DNA of 64,000 bases from CBDFGQ01 sp965247295 (lineage in GTDB: Bacteria; Chloroflexota; Dehalococcoidia; Lucifugimonadales; JAGWBF01), in assembly GCA_965247295.1 (NCBI GenBank), contig CBDFGQ010000004.1, forward strand, positions 302,657 to 366,656. Reading direction: 5' to 3'. Of the stretch, positions 22,902 through 31,321 are shown piece after piece (position 1 is the stretch's first letter; each line of letters begins with the position of its first letter). The translations under genes and the position numbers were made by a program. A model generated the notes under the pieces. It ran no database searches and was not told where the DNA came from. It saw only the letters and a program-made list of their open reading frames with translations.

Positions 22902-24902
22902 CTATTTTGTCGCACCAATGTTCCTGAGTTGGATTTCAACCCTCTCTGCATCTAACGATAACCGCTCCCATTCCTTCCAAAGACATTGCGACTCGTTTTT
23001 GACGACCTGATATTGTTCTCCCAATTCGAGCAGCTGTGCTGAGTTGCCGATTTGGCCTGGGTCGGAGAACAGCGTCTCCATCCGGGTAATCTGAGCCTCG
23101 TAGCCGACCAAGGTGGCATCGATTTTCTCTATACGAGTAGCTAGAGTCTGGGCCTCCTTGTCGAGACCGCGACGCATCTTGTCTTCCAGACTCCGGGTTG
23201 TTTCCCGACGTCCTTTGGTAGAACGGTTGCGCACAGGGCCGGTCTTGGATTTGCCGTCCCCGACGCCATCGGCAGATAAATCAGAATTGCCTTCGGTGGT
23301 TTGTAGCTGTTTTCGATGCAGGTAACTGTCGTAGTCCCCTGGGAAGATAGTTGCCTCGCCGTTATTTGCCTCAATGATTTTATTGGCGACCTGCCGTATG
23401 ACGGTGCGATCATGGGTAATGAGGCAAATGGTCCCTCGGTAATCGCTGAGGGCATCTGTGAGAATCTCCCTTGACGCTATGTCCAGATGGTTAGTCGGTT
23501 CATCCATGAAGAGCACGTTGCTTCGTTGAATCAACAGCTTAGCCAACGCAACCCGCGCCTTTTCCCCACCTGACAATACGGATATTGACTTGCGGACGTC
23601 GTCGCCACTGAACAGGAACCCACCAAGGATATGTCGTAGGTTTTGCTCGGATTCCTGTGGTGCGGCCTGCTGGAGTTCTTCGATCACGGTATTTTCAGGA
23701 TTGAGAAGATCGAGTAAGTGCTGGGCGTAATAAGTTGTTATCACATTGTGCCCGGTCCGCCGCTCACCTTCATCACAGGGAATTACCCCTGCGAGTATTT
23801 TTAGCATCGTAGATTTTCCCGCACCGTTGGGTCCAACCAGGGCAACTCGGTCACCACGCTCCAGGGTGAGGTTCAGACCGCGGTATACGGTGTGGTCGCC
23901 GTATGCCTTACTCACGTTAGTAAGAGAGATCACCTTTGCGCCGCTTCTGGATGGCTCCGGGAAGGTATAGTGAACCCTCTTGGTCGCCCGGGGTAGCTGA
24001 ATGAGTTTTACCCGCTCTAGTTGCTTCAAGCGGCTTTGTACCTGGGTGGCCTTCCGAGCTTTCGAGCGAAAACGCTCTACGAAGCGCATCTGCCTCTGGA
24101 CCTCGCGTTGCTGCCTGGCAGCGGCCGACTGTTTGATCCTCAGTGAATGCTCGCGTGCGACCATGTAGTCATCGTAATTGCCCATGAACCGCACCACCTC
24201 TCCTGGCTCGATTGCCAGCACCATGGTTGAAACCTGGTTCAGGAAAGCGCGGTCGTGCGAGGTGAAGATCACACCCCCAGGGAAGGATTTTAGGAAACTC
24301 TCGAACCACAGATTTGCGTCAAGGTCCAGATGATTGGTTGGTTCGTCTAAGAGCAAAAGTTCCGGATTGCTGAAAAGCAACTTTCCCAGCGCAACGCGCA
24401 TTAGCCAGCCACCACTGAACTCGTTGATAGGTCTCGAGAATTCGCTTTGATCGAAGCCTAGCCCGGAGAGGATTGCTTTGGACTCATGCTCTCTGGAGCG
24501 TCCACCCGCCGCGTTCAGAGATGCCTCAAGCTGGCCGAGCTGTCGTAGCAGCTCATTCTGCTTGCCCGGATCAGGCTTGGACGAAAGGGATTCATAGGTA
24601 TCATCGACCTTGTTTCGAAGAACCTGTACCTCTGGAGACTCTTCAAGCACCTCCTCTAAGGGCGTTTTCCCAGAATTCCGAACAAGGTCTTGTTTGAGAT
24701 AGCCTATTGCTACGTGCCGCGACCTGGATACGGTGCCAGAGTCTGGAGAAGTTTCGCCGGCAAGAATGTCCAGGAGGGTGGACTTTCCAGAGCCGTTTGA
24801 TCCAATCAGAGCAATACGGTCGCCAGCCGCTACGTTTACGGTCAAATCATCGAACAGAGTCTGGTCTCCGTAGGATTTGCTTATGTTCGATACGCTGAGC
24901 AT
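22902..24902 (-). CDS. ABC-F family ATPase (ribosome-associated translation factor type)
   Basis: 666 residues with two ATP-binding domains and no membrane segments. The first has Walker A G-S-N-G-S-G-K-S-T (about residue 34), the signature F-S-G-G-W and D-E-P-T-N-H-L-D. The second has G-P-N-G-A-G-K-S-T, L-S-G-G-E-K-A-R-V and D-E-P-T-N-H-L-D. The linker between them holds the charged helical R-Q-Q-R-E-V-Q-R-Q-M-R segment of the P-site tRNA-interaction motif. A C-terminal coiled coil (about 560-660) resembles Uup/YfmR-like members. Family role: relieves stalled ribosomes or protects against antibiotics. The gene is more A+T-rich than the core half and sits alone. Confidence 0.88.
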   Translation of the reverse strand: MLSVSNISKSYGDQTLFDDLTVNVAAGDRIALIGSNGSGKSTLLDILAGETSPDSGTVSRSRHVAIGYLKQDLVRNSGKTPLEEVLEESPEVQVLRNKVDDTYESLSSKPDPGKQNELLRQLGQLEASLNAAGGRSREHESKAILSGLGFDQSEFSRPINEFSGGWLMRVALGKLLFSNPELLLLDEPTNHLDLDANLWFESFLKSFPGGVIFTSHDRAFLNQVSTMVLAIEPGEVVRFMGNYDDYMVAREHSLRIKQSAAARQQREVQRQMRFVERFRSKARKATQVQSRLKQLERVKLIQLPRATKRVHYTFPEPSRSGAKVISLTNVSKAYGDHTVYRGLNLTLERGDRVALVGPNGAGKSTMLKILAGVIPCDEGERRTGHNVITTYYAQHLLDLLNPENTVIEELQQAAPQESEQNLRHILGGFLFSGDDVRKSISVLSGGEKARVALAKLLIQRSNVLFMDEPTNHLDIASREILTDALSDYRGTICLITHDRTVIRQVANKIIEANNGEATIFPGDYDSYLHRKQLQTTEGNSDLSADGVGDGKSKTGPVRNRSTKGRRETTRSLEDKMRRGLDKEAQTLATRIEKIDATLVGYEAQITRMETLFSDPGQIGNSAQLLELGEQYQVVKNESQCLWKEWERLSLDAERVEIQLRNIGATK

Positions 24903-25232
24903 TTCGACAATTACAAAGGGGTTATGAGCCTATTCTGAGGTACGTGGAGCGAATTGTATCTCTATGCCCCTGCTCGTACCAATCCCCCATGGGACTCCTA
25001 GCCGTTAGGTAGGCACGACCTAGGCACAGTATGTCACCTAGATAACCAAACAAGCGGGGCATAGAAAAAGATAATCCGTTCATATCCAGCATAGAATTCT
25101 TCTCCGCTACGATATATCCCCAACTATTAAACCCTTCTCTCAAATTGCTGAAAGAAGGGTTTTTGTTGCCATTGGTTGTACGTCCTTCTAGTTGGTGACT
25201 AAGCAGTGAATCATTTGTTGAACACTTCGGAC
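24903..25232. other. Intergenic region with a hairpin
   Basis: No gene is recognised. The stretch holds the ABC-F promoter region (reading to the left) and the hairpin listed at 25129. Confidence 0.3.
25129..25166 (+). terminator. Rho-independent terminator-like hairpin
   Basis: AAACCCTTCT and AGAAGGGTTT form a 10-bp stem around a 14-base loop, with T-rich sequence following on the plus strand. No plus-strand gene ends nearby, so it may end a small unannotated transcript or stop read-through from further left. Confidence 0.5.
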
Positions 25233-25406
25233 TTAGACTAATCCTGTCCGCTTATATTTCTCAAGTCGGGCCAACAAGAATTCAACGCGTTTGTCGTCAG
25301 GGGTTTGCTTCAACTTGAAGAGCACCCTGATTCTTTCACGGAGTTCTTCTGCGGTGTCTTGTCGTTCTAGGTGGTCTTCTCTGACTGGTCGGGCTTTCTT
25401 AGCCAA
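25233..25406 (-). CDS. Small charged 57-residue protein
   Basis: A TTG start (25406) with AAGGA at a 7-base spacing opens M-A-K-K-A-R-P-V-R-E-D-H-L-E-R-Q. A strongly helical stretch follows (E-E-L-R-E-R-I-R-V-L-F-K-L-K), then D-D-K-R-V-E-F-L-L-A-R-L-E-K-Y-K-R, and TAA at 25233. Its composition is typical of a real small coiled or helical protein. No family is recognised. It lies downstream of the DHH gene on the same strand. Confidence 0.5.
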   Translation of the reverse strand: MAKKARPVREDHLERQDTAEELRERIRVLFKLKQTPDDKRVEFLLARLEKYKRTGLV

Positions 25407-25633
25407 TTGGTAATCCTTACGTCATCCACTGCCATTGAGGCGCTGGATAAATATCTAGAATTCCTAGAAATCAAAGCTCTTCCAGATAGTTATATTCTAT
25501 CAAATCGCAATATCTAGGTAGTTTTGTAAACATTGTGTCAAAGATTACCGTAGAGTGTTGGCCGGACCGGATGTCGGTTCCCCCCACGGGGCAAGACGAG
25601 ACTACCTCAGTACCTCTGACATGCTATAGGACA

Positions 25634-26458
25634 TCAGCCGGGCTTACAAAGGAATAATTGGTCACACTCTGACTCCTTGAAGCTGGCTGCGTTCCGGTGG
25701 CCACCACCACCTCTCAACTTGGCTACTGCACTCACATCGAAATCTCCTAAGCTTCTATCCGATCGTAAACTCCATATCTTGAGACCATCACCCCGTACAA
25801 AGAAGCATGCCCCGAAAGGATACCGGGTATCCTTGGCAAGTTCGCCGGCTACCTCGCTATAATATTGCGTCTCGTTTACTGCAAGTACCACATGGGGGCC
25901 AAGTGTTACTTCAAATGCCTGTGACACCCTGTGTTGAATTTGCATTTTCTCAGAGCGCAATATCGCTTCCCCTTCCGTCTTCCATCTGTGATCACGAGAT
26001 ACAACTAGAGCCATCTCTTGCCAACTACCGAATGTCCTAGGGAAGGACCCCCTCCACGCCTTATTCTCATCTGTATAAGCGAGTTCTTTAGTCCACAGGT
26101 CGTAATCTTGCACGTATGCCAATAACAGGGGAATAGGTTCATTGGGGTGAAAATATTCCCAAGCCAAGACAGCCCCAGATTTATTCATATCAAAATATGC
26201 GAATGGCAAATCTCTCAAGTCCTCCATTGCAGTTTTATGATGGTCTAGCACAACGAGTTTGCACCGATCGGCAACTCGCTGGAGGATGTCCCGTGAATAC
26301 GAAAAGTCGACCACATAAACAGTCTCACCTGGTGAGACCTCCGGAAAAGGCTGTCCATGCTGGACTGGAATATATTCGGCTTGGTGCCCATGTTTGAGCC
26401 AAATAGCGTAAGCAGCTCCGAACCCGTCATCACATCCAGCATGGTATAGAACCTTCAT
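25634..26458 (-). CDS. DHH-superfamily phosphoesterase
   Basis: 274 residues from ATG 26458, with GGAGAT six bases upstream (the frame reaches 26503). The DHH catalytic motifs are visible: H-A-G-C-D-D-G-F-G-A-A, V-V-D-F-S-Y-S, L-V-V-L-D-H-H-K-T-A, and the C-terminal DHHA1-type G-G-G-G-H-R-N-A-A-S-F. Members hydrolyse phosphodiester bonds in nanoRNA, pAp or cyclic dinucleotides using Mn2+. Which substrate applies is not evident. No membrane or sensor domain is present, so it is not a GdpP type. It stands isolated in the accessory half and is relatively A+T-rich, suggesting transfer. Confidence 0.82.
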   Translation of the reverse strand: MKVLYHAGCDDGFGAAYAIWLKHGHQAEYIPVQHGQPFPEVSPGETVYVVDFSYSRDILQRVADRCKLVVLDHHKTAMEDLRDLPFAYFDMNKSGAVLAWEYFHPNEPIPLLLAYVQDYDLWTKELAYTDENKAWRGSFPRTFGSWQEMALVVSRDHRWKTEGEAILRSEKMQIQHRVSQAFEVTLGPHVVLAVNETQYYSEVAGELAKDTRYPFGACFFVRGDGLKIWSLRSDRSLGDFDVSAVAKLRGGGGHRNAASFKESECDQLFLCKPG

Positions 26459-26710
26459 CTTTCGATCTCCTTGGCTCACCGGCAATGACTGTTTAGCAAT
26501 CACAAGTATTATTCACCTGAACAATGCTTGTGCATGGAACCGGATCGCATAAACTCTGGGTTTGAAATGACCAACCCTTCTCTCGGGTCAGCTAAGCTGA
26601 TCATAAACCGGAATGTCTCAAATTGTGGGTGCAGTAACACTACCCATGACGAGTTATACTGGGGAACTAATTTGAATGTGTGAATGGGCCTTCAGGTACT
26701 ATACAATACG
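26459..26710. other. Intergenic between DHH gene and tRNA-like scar
   Basis: No gene or repeat is recognised here. The DHH promoter must lie in the first part. Confidence 0.3.
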
Positions 26711-26753
26711 CTTTGCACGCAGGGGATCAGGGGTTCGAATCCCCTCAGCTTCC
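26711..26753 (+). other. tRNA-Ala-like 3' half, probable integration scar
   Basis: CTTTGCACG resembles an anticodon loop (TGC, Ala). It is followed by the T-arm AGGGG-TTCGAAT-CCCCT and CAGCTTCC as 3' acceptor strand plus discriminator base. The upstream sequence cannot pair with the acceptor strand and has no D-arm, so the 5' half is missing. It would mark where a tRNA-targeting element integrated or excised imprecisely. Confidence 0.5.
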
Positions 26754-27056
26754 GTGGGGAGAACACCGTTGTCGCCCCACAGTCGCATAGGATTGGCCAG
26801 ACGCCAGGGGTCTCGTGCAGCTCGGCCCCGCAATTCCAGCATGTTTCCATCTTACCCTCACAAACAAACGTTCCTTTGTTCAGTAACGTTCCTCATACGT
26901 AGCCACCAGGCGTGGGATCGCTACCCCGTTTGTTTGGTCGGTGCTGCTCGTGGACTCTATCTAACTTGCGCTTTCTCAGAACTCGGTACAAGTTCGAGAG
27001 TTGGCGAGGATAGTTAGAGTAGCAGTTTCACGCCTGAAGAAATCTACCTCGTTATC
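26754..27056. other. Intergenic between tRNA-like scar and IS3 copy B
   Basis: No gene is recognised. If this DNA once continued the gene cut by IS3 copy B at 28370, that continuation is no longer readable. Confidence 0.3.
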
Positions 27057-27073
27057 TCAAGTGGACCCCATCA

Positions 27074-28009
27074 TCAGGACAGCGGTGAGGCTAAAATAAG
27101 AGAGTCTACCGCTGGGGTGTCTCGTAAACCTTCATCCGATTGTAAGGCTTGTGGATGTTCCAGTAAACACCTTTGTGGGCTCACTGCATGGAACACCTGA
27201 CCCGGTGACCGATAGCCCAGGGCTTGATGGGGCCGCTCTTGGTTGTAGAAGGCCAGATAAGCCCCAATCCCCTTTCTGGCCTCAGTCCCATTTTGGTATG
27301 CCTTCAGGTACACCTCCTCGTACTTGATGCTGCGCCACAGCCGTTCCACGAAGACGTTGTCCATGCACCGGCCCCTGGCGTCCATGCTCACTTGAACGCC
27401 TTGCGCCAGCAGCATGCTGGTGAAGGCCTCGCTGGTGAACTGGCTGCCCTGGTCGGTGTTGAAGATCTGTGGCCGACCCTTGCTCAAGGCCTCTTCCAGA
27501 GCCGCAACACAGAAGTCTACCTCCAGGGTGTTGGACAGCCGCCAGGCTAGCACGTAGCGGCTGTGCCAGTCCATGATGGCCACCAAGTAGAGGAAACCCC
27601 GAGCCATGGGTATGTAGGTGATGTCGGTAGCCCACACCTGGTTGACCCGGTTGATCTCCAGCCCCCTGAGCAAGTACGGATAGACCTTATGCCCTGGGTT
27701 TGGCTTGCTGGTGTTGGGACGCCGGTAGATGGCCTCCAGGCCTATCAGCTGCATCAGCCGGCGGACCCGCTTGCGGTTGACCTGGTGTCCGTGATTTCTG
27801 AGCCAGGCAGTCATCCTTCTGGAGCCGTAGAAAGGTGTCTTCAGGTACTGTTGGTCTATGAAGGCCATCAACTCCAAGTCCTCGGCGCCGGCCTCGGTTG
27901 GCAGGTAGTACAACGAGGAGCGGCTGATACCCAGCAAGGCGCACTGGCGCACCAGAGACAGCTTCGGTTCTTCTCGGTCAATCATGGCCCGGCGTTGGGA
28001 CCGGCTCAC
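27074..28009 (-). CDS. IS3 transposase OrfB
   Basis: 311 residues from a GTG that overlaps the end of orfA. The integrase core shows D in W-A-T-D-I-T-Y-I, D in F-N-T-D-Q-G-S-Q-F, and E in D-N-V-F-V-E-R-L-W-R. The N-terminal HTH region (C-A-L-L-G-I-S-R-S-S-L-Y-Y) is complete. In IS3 elements OrfA and OrfB are joined by ribosomal frameshifting; the four-base overlap here could allow that or re-initiation. Confidence 0.92.
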   Translation of the reverse strand: MSRSQRRAMIDREEPKLSLVRQCALLGISRSSLYYLPTEAGAEDLELMAFIDQQYLKTPFYGSRRMTAWLRNHGHQVNRKRVRRLMQLIGLEAIYRRPNTSKPNPGHKVYPYLLRGLEINRVNQVWATDITYIPMARGFLYLVAIMDWHSRYVLAWRLSNTLEVDFCVAALEEALSKGRPQIFNTDQGSQFTSEAFTSMLLAQGVQVSMDARGRCMDNVFVERLWRSIKYEEVYLKAYQNGTEARKGIGAYLAFYNQERPHQALGYRSPGQVFHAVSPQRCLLEHPQALQSDEGLRDTPAVDSLILASPLS

Positions 28010-28290
28010 AACCCGAAGCTCCGTGACAAAAAATCCCGTTCCACCTTGAGCTGCCCAATCTGTTGGTAGAGCTGGGCAGTGAGGACCTCTTGGTCCTTCT
28101 CCTGGCGTCCACCACCATTTTCAAAGAGGTGCGGCGCCCCCTGAGTCAAGGCCTTCTTCCAGGCATGGATCTGGCTCGGGTGGACTTCAAACCGGCTGGC
28201 CAGCTCTGCAATCGTGTGCTCCCCCTGGAGCGCGGCCAAAGCCACTTTGGCCTTGAAGACTGGGCTGTGCTTCTTACGTGTTTGCTTCAT
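28006..28290 (-). CDS. IS3 transposase OrfA
   Basis: 94 residues: HTH (K-V-A-L-A-A-L-Q-G-E-H-T-I-A-E-L-A, then V-H-P-S-Q-I-H-A-W-K) followed by a leucine-rich C-terminal helix (Q-L-Y-Q-Q-I-G-Q-L-K-V-E-R-D-F-L). It has the Trp that is mutated to TGA in copy A. Confidence 0.92.
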   Translation of the reverse strand: MKQTRKKHSPVFKAKVALAALQGEHTIAELASRFEVHPSQIHAWKKALTQGAPHLFENGGGRQEKDQEVLTAQLYQQIGQLKVERDFLSRSFGL

Positions 28291-28366
28291 GTCCTGCTCC
28301 TTCTTTCCGTCCTATTTTAGGAGCGGGACTCTCTCTTAGCCACCTGTCCGAATTTTGGGGTCCACC

Positions 28367-28534
28367 TCATTGTGCTATATCAAACAGGCCTCCGTCTCTT
28401 CTCAACAGGTCTGTGCTCAGCCTTCGTGCACCGGATAGCACAGGCCGGATGTGGGCATGGCTATCCAGGTCAATGCCAGCTACGCAGATGTAGCCTGGCT
28501 GCATCCTAGTGACGTGGTTTACTACGATATTCAT
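28367..28534 (-). pseudogene. Truncated gene downstream of DUF488 pair (resembles a dual-OB-type protein)
   Basis: ATG 28534, with AAGGGATAT upstream, reads M-N-I-V-V-N-H-V-T-R-M-Q-P-G-Y-I-C-V-A-G-I-D, then H-I-R-P-V-L and G-G-L-F-D-I-A-Q. The TGA that ends it (28367-28369) is the first codon of IS3 copy B, so the gene was cut after 55 codons. The pattern T-R-M-x-x-G-x-I-C-V-A-G ... I-R-P-V-L is one I associate with OB-fold proteins encoded next to DUF488 genes; that link is from memory and should be treated as tentative. It is 14 bases after the DUF488 stop, hence the same operon. Confidence 0.55.
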
Positions 28535-28548
28535 ATATCCCTTATCCC

Positions 28549-28995
28549 TCAGAGATGGACGATTTCGAGATCGCCATATTGGCACGCTAAATATTCGAGG
28601 ACGAGTCGCCTGTGACAATTCTCAGCAGTAGTCTCGCTACACAACAGAACGGTAGGCATGTCGAACAACTCAGGAGTGATGAGGGTTTCGATTCTGCGAT
28701 CCGCCATTAACTGGAGAAATTGACGCTCATACTCTCCCCACCTAATGCGTTTCTTTCTGTAGGCGTCAAGTAGGCTCTTTGTGGGCGCAAGAAGGAGGTT
28801 GTGCGAGTATTCTGCGCCGCACAGTTCCCTTAGGAAGAAAGGCAAGTCCTCATGCTTGGTAAATCCGGCTAGCTGAGAAGAATTATTGAGTCGGATGTCA
28901 ATCAGTCGTTTGATCCTTGCGCTTCTCAGTACATCGAAGAATTCTGCCGCTCGGCGTTTTGTGAAGCCGATCGTGTAGGCTTTGAGGATCGCCAC
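28549..28995 (-). CDS. DUF488-family protein (short)
   Basis: 148 residues. The DUF488 hallmarks are Y-T-I-G-F-T near the start, I-D-I-R-L-N, and near the end L-L-C-S-E-T-T-A-E-N-C-H-R-R-L-V. The Cys-Ser-E...C-H-R-R block is the conserved putative active or nucleic-acid-binding site of the family, whose function is unknown. It overlaps the upstream DUF488 gene by 70 bases in another frame, so translation is coupled. Confidence 0.8.
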   Translation of the reverse strand: MAILKAYTIGFTKRRAAEFFDVLRSARIKRLIDIRLNNSSQLAGFTKHEDLPFFLRELCGAEYSHNLLLAPTKSLLDAYRKKRIRWGEYERQFLQLMADRRIETLITPELFDMPTVLLCSETTAENCHRRLVLEYLACQYGDLEIVHL

Positions 28996-29543
28996 GACTC
29001 CTCCCTAGGGACATCAAGTAATACCAACTGCTTACCTTGCTTCCCAAGTGTCGATTCGTCTGCTACTATTTCCTCCTCAGACTGCAGCCGCCCATCACCT
29101 CTAATGTGAGCTATCAATATTTCTTCTTTTTGCGATAGGGCACGACCAATTAGTCGACGCCTATGGCATTGACGAGGATCCTCTTCACTGCACATCGCTG
29201 CTACTCGATGTTTTCTCAGCCCTGACTCAAGTTGCATTAGACCGTTTCGGAATTCACCTGATCGGGCAATCAGGTCGTACCGTACGTATCCTTCTTCGTC
29301 GTAATAGTTGTCTGAGATCGGTTTGCCTCCCAATTCCTTCCCAAGGTAAATATATTTCACGCCTACAGACTTCAGTGTCGTTCTGAGGGTTGAACTGTCA
29401 AACTGCTTCGCGTATCGTGAGTATGGATGTGTGCGTACGTCCACCACCACGTTTATGGAGTACTTCTGAACCAGCTGGAGAAAGGTTCCGATATCGTGGT
29501 TAGAGTGCCCTATTGTGTAAAGCCGACAGACCTGCTGTTTCAC
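28926..29543 (-). CDS. DUF488-family protein (long)
   Basis: 205 residues from GTG 29543, which overlaps the MOSC stop as GTGA. Hallmarks: L-Y-T-I-G-H-S-N, V-V-D-V-R-T-H-P-Y-S-R, Y-L-G-K-E-L-G-G, and A-M-C-S-E-E-D-P-R-Q-C-H-R-R-R. It has a lysine/serine-rich tail of about 60 residues beyond the usual domain, which overlaps the next gene. With the second DUF488 and the truncated OB-like gene it forms a three-gene cassette of unknown function. Confidence 0.8.
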   Translation of the reverse strand: MKQQVCRLYTIGHSNHDIGTFLQLVQKYSINVVVDVRTHPYSRYAKQFDSSTLRTTLKSVGVKYIYLGKELGGKPISDNYYDEEGYVRYDLIARSGEFRNGLMQLESGLRKHRVAAMCSEEDPRQCHRRRLIGRALSQKEEILIAHIRGDGRLQSEEEIVADESTLGKQGKQLVLLDVPREESWRSSKPTRSASQNAERQNSSMY

Positions 29544-30001
29544 CGCGCCGCTTCAGCCTGGATGGCCTCCCGAGACGGCTCCACCCTCACTGCATCGCCC
29601 ATCTTGATGGTGCCTCCGTTCAGCACCATCGTCACGATGCCCCTCCGCCCATCCAGCTCCCCCTGAAGGCCCGGCCGTATCTCGTCCATGCGGGAGCATG
29701 GCTCGCATGGGCCGGTCGCCTCCAGGGTAACTTCCTTGCCTATAAAGAATACCTGCCCAGCTACGACGGAAGCTAGGTCCAGCCCATTCACGGTGATGTT
29801 TTCCTTGATGACCCCCGGGGCCAGGGCAAGGGATTCCAGAGTCTCAGCATCCATGACGAGCACCTGTCGGGGGCTGCCCTTTATGGCGTGGGCGTCTCCC
29901 TCCAGTCCCAGTTCCGAGATCGCAACTACCTCCTGCACAGGCGTCATGGGCTGGAGACGCTGCTTACACAGGTGCAACGCCACAACTTTACCCTGTTCCA
30001 T
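29540..30001 (-). CDS. MOSC-domain protein (molybdenum-cofactor sulfurase C-terminal type)
   Basis: 153 residues from ATG 30001, with GGAGGAAGT before it. MOSC features are G-L-E-G-D-A-H-A, R-Q-V-L-V-M-D-A-E, I-K-E-N-I-T-V-N-G-L, and a conserved cysteine block G-P-C-E-P-C-S-R-M-D-E-I, expected to carry persulfide or bind molybdopterin. The domain stands alone, without the cysteine-desulfurase part. It probably acts in maturation or transfer of the Mo cofactor; XdhC and a MobA-like protein are encoded at 34.3-36.1 kb. Its stop overlaps the DUF488 start, so the two are co-transcribed. Confidence 0.82.
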   Translation of the reverse strand: MEQGKVVALHLCKQRLQPMTPVQEVVAISELGLEGDAHAIKGSPRQVLVMDAETLESLALAPGVIKENITVNGLDLASVVAGQVFFIGKEVTLEATGPCEPCSRMDEIRPGLQGELDGRRGIVTMVLNGGTIKMGDAVRVEPSREAIQAEAAR

Positions 30002-30102
30002 ACTTCCTCCTACGTTGGCTCCTTGAGTCTGGGGTACTTCATTATATGGCCAGGGTGTTAGAATTGTCACGTCTGCAGCCTCACGCCAAAGGGAGGGCTA
30101 CC

Positions 30103-30948
30103 ATGGGATACCAGTTCATCACGGTGGAAAAGGCCGAAGGCGTCCTGGTAGTAACGATGCACGATCCCCGCACCCGCAACGCCCTGGGACCGGAAATGGC
30201 CGGCGAGATGTTCCAGGAGATGGACCGGTTTGAGCGGGACCCGGACGACAGGGTTCTGGTGCTCACGGGAACGGAGCCCTCCTTTTGCTCGGGTGCAAAT
30301 GTGAAGCGGTTCGGCCAGGACATACGGGAGCGCGAGGTCGAGGAACCGGACATATCCATCCTTCCCTGGGGTAAGATGGAGGCCCGTCTGGGAACGCGAG
30401 AGCAACTGGACGGGACGGCGGCCAGCGAGCTGCCACTCAGGATACACGAGCTCCAGAAGCCCTCAATCGCCGCCGTCAACGGCCATGCCGTGGGCGTTGG
30501 AATGGGCCTGGCCTTGGCCTGCGACATCCGCCTGGCCTCGGAGGGGGCCATCTTCTCCGAGGCGTTCGTCAGGATGGGTCTGATACCCGGGGACGGTAGC
30601 TGCTGGCAGCTTCCCCGGCTCATCGGCCTTGGCAACACCTTCCTCCTCCAGTACACGGGCGACAGGGTCGATGGCGCGGAGGCCTATCGCATGGGACTGG
30701 TGAGCAAGGTGCTGTCCCACGACGAGCTCATGCCGGCGGCCATGGAGCTGGCGTCGCGGCTTGCCCAGGGGTGCACCCAGGCCATGTCGCTGACAAAATA
30801 CCTGGTCCACAAGTCGCTGGAGACGGACCTTCGTGAAAGCCTGAGGTTAGCCCACGCGGCCCAGGATCTGGTCAGGGAAACGGAGGACCACAAGGAGGCG
30901 GTGCGGGCTTTCCTGGAGAAACGCCAGCCCAGGTTTACGGGGCGGTAG
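30103..30948 (+). CDS. Enoyl-CoA hydratase/isomerase family protein
   Basis: 281 residues from ATG 30103, with AAAGGGAGGG upstream (crotonase fold). The oxyanion-hole segments are S-F-C-S-G-A-N-V-K-R and N-G-H-A-V-G-V-G-M-G-L-A-L-A-C-D. Acid residues stand at the usual positions in A-I-F-S-E-A-F-V-R-M-G-L-I-P-G-D-G. It has an extra charged loop (Q-D-I-R-E-R-E-V-E-E-P) after the first block. It would hydrate or isomerise an acyl-CoA; the substrate is unknown. It is divergent from the MOSC operon. Confidence 0.88.
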   Translation: MGYQFITVEKAEGVLVVTMHDPRTRNALGPEMAGEMFQEMDRFERDPDDRVLVLTGTEPSFCSGANVKRFGQDIREREVEEPDISILPWGKMEARLGTREQLDGTAASELPLRIHELQKPSIAAVNGHAVGVGMGLALACDIRLASEGAIFSEAFVRMGLIPGDGSCWQLPRLIGLGNTFLLQYTGDRVDGAEAYRMGLVSKVLSHDELMPAAMELASRLAQGCTQAMSLTKYLVHKSLETDLRESLRLAHAAQDLVRETEDHKEAVRAFLEKRQPRFTGR

Positions 30949-31321
30949 CACGCGCCGCCGGCAACGTCGTCCAACCGTTTACGGAACCACCTTGCCATAT
31001 AAAACGTCGGCCTAGTAGTATGGAAACCGGGGACGTGGCGAACAGCCCGCAAGTCCAACAGGGCATAAGGTGTCATTGATGACGCCTAGCAGGCTGATGA
31101 ATAATGGGGAGTGCGGAGGGGCGAATCCCCTTTGTCGGTCCTTCCTCGGAAGGATGAGAGCCTGCCCTGAGCCTGCCGAAGGGGTGTCCCTCAGATAGAA
31201 TATGGTCCCCTGTCCTGGCCAGGATGGAGGCTAGGGGAACGGTCGATAGGGTTTCCAGCACCCGGCTAAGTTCTGTGGGATTAGGTGTAGGCGCGGCAAC
31301 GCCACGGGACCGGAGGAGATG
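30949..31321. other. Intergenic with dispersed repeat fragments
   Basis: No gene is found. It contains a MITE-end-like CTAGCAGGCTGATGAA at 31085-31100 and, at about 31160, GCCTGCCCTGAGCCTGCCG, a class of small dispersed repeat common in bacterial intergenic DNA. Confidence 0.45.
31085..31100 (+). repeat. Solo MITE-like end
   Basis: CTAGCAGGCTGATGAA matches the left terminus of the 186-bp MITE except at one or two bases, including CTAG. The body and opposite end are absent nearby, so it is either an end of a different element in the same family or a deletion remnant. Confidence 0.4.

Larger units (their letters stand above)
27057..28369 (-). mobile_element. IS3-family element, copy B (intact)
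   Basis: The element runs from 28369 (TGAGGTGGACCCC end) to 27057 (the matching but degenerate TCAAGTGGACCCC end) and holds intact orfA and orfB. It is 1313 bp and nearly the same as decayed copy A. It landed inside the gene ending near 28370, providing that gene's premature stop. Confidence 0.88.

Noticed and set aside
26504..26760. A full tRNA-Ala gene ending at 26753
   Set aside because: The expected 5' acceptor strand (GAAGCTG-like) and D-arm are absent from the 90 bases before the anticodon-like loop.
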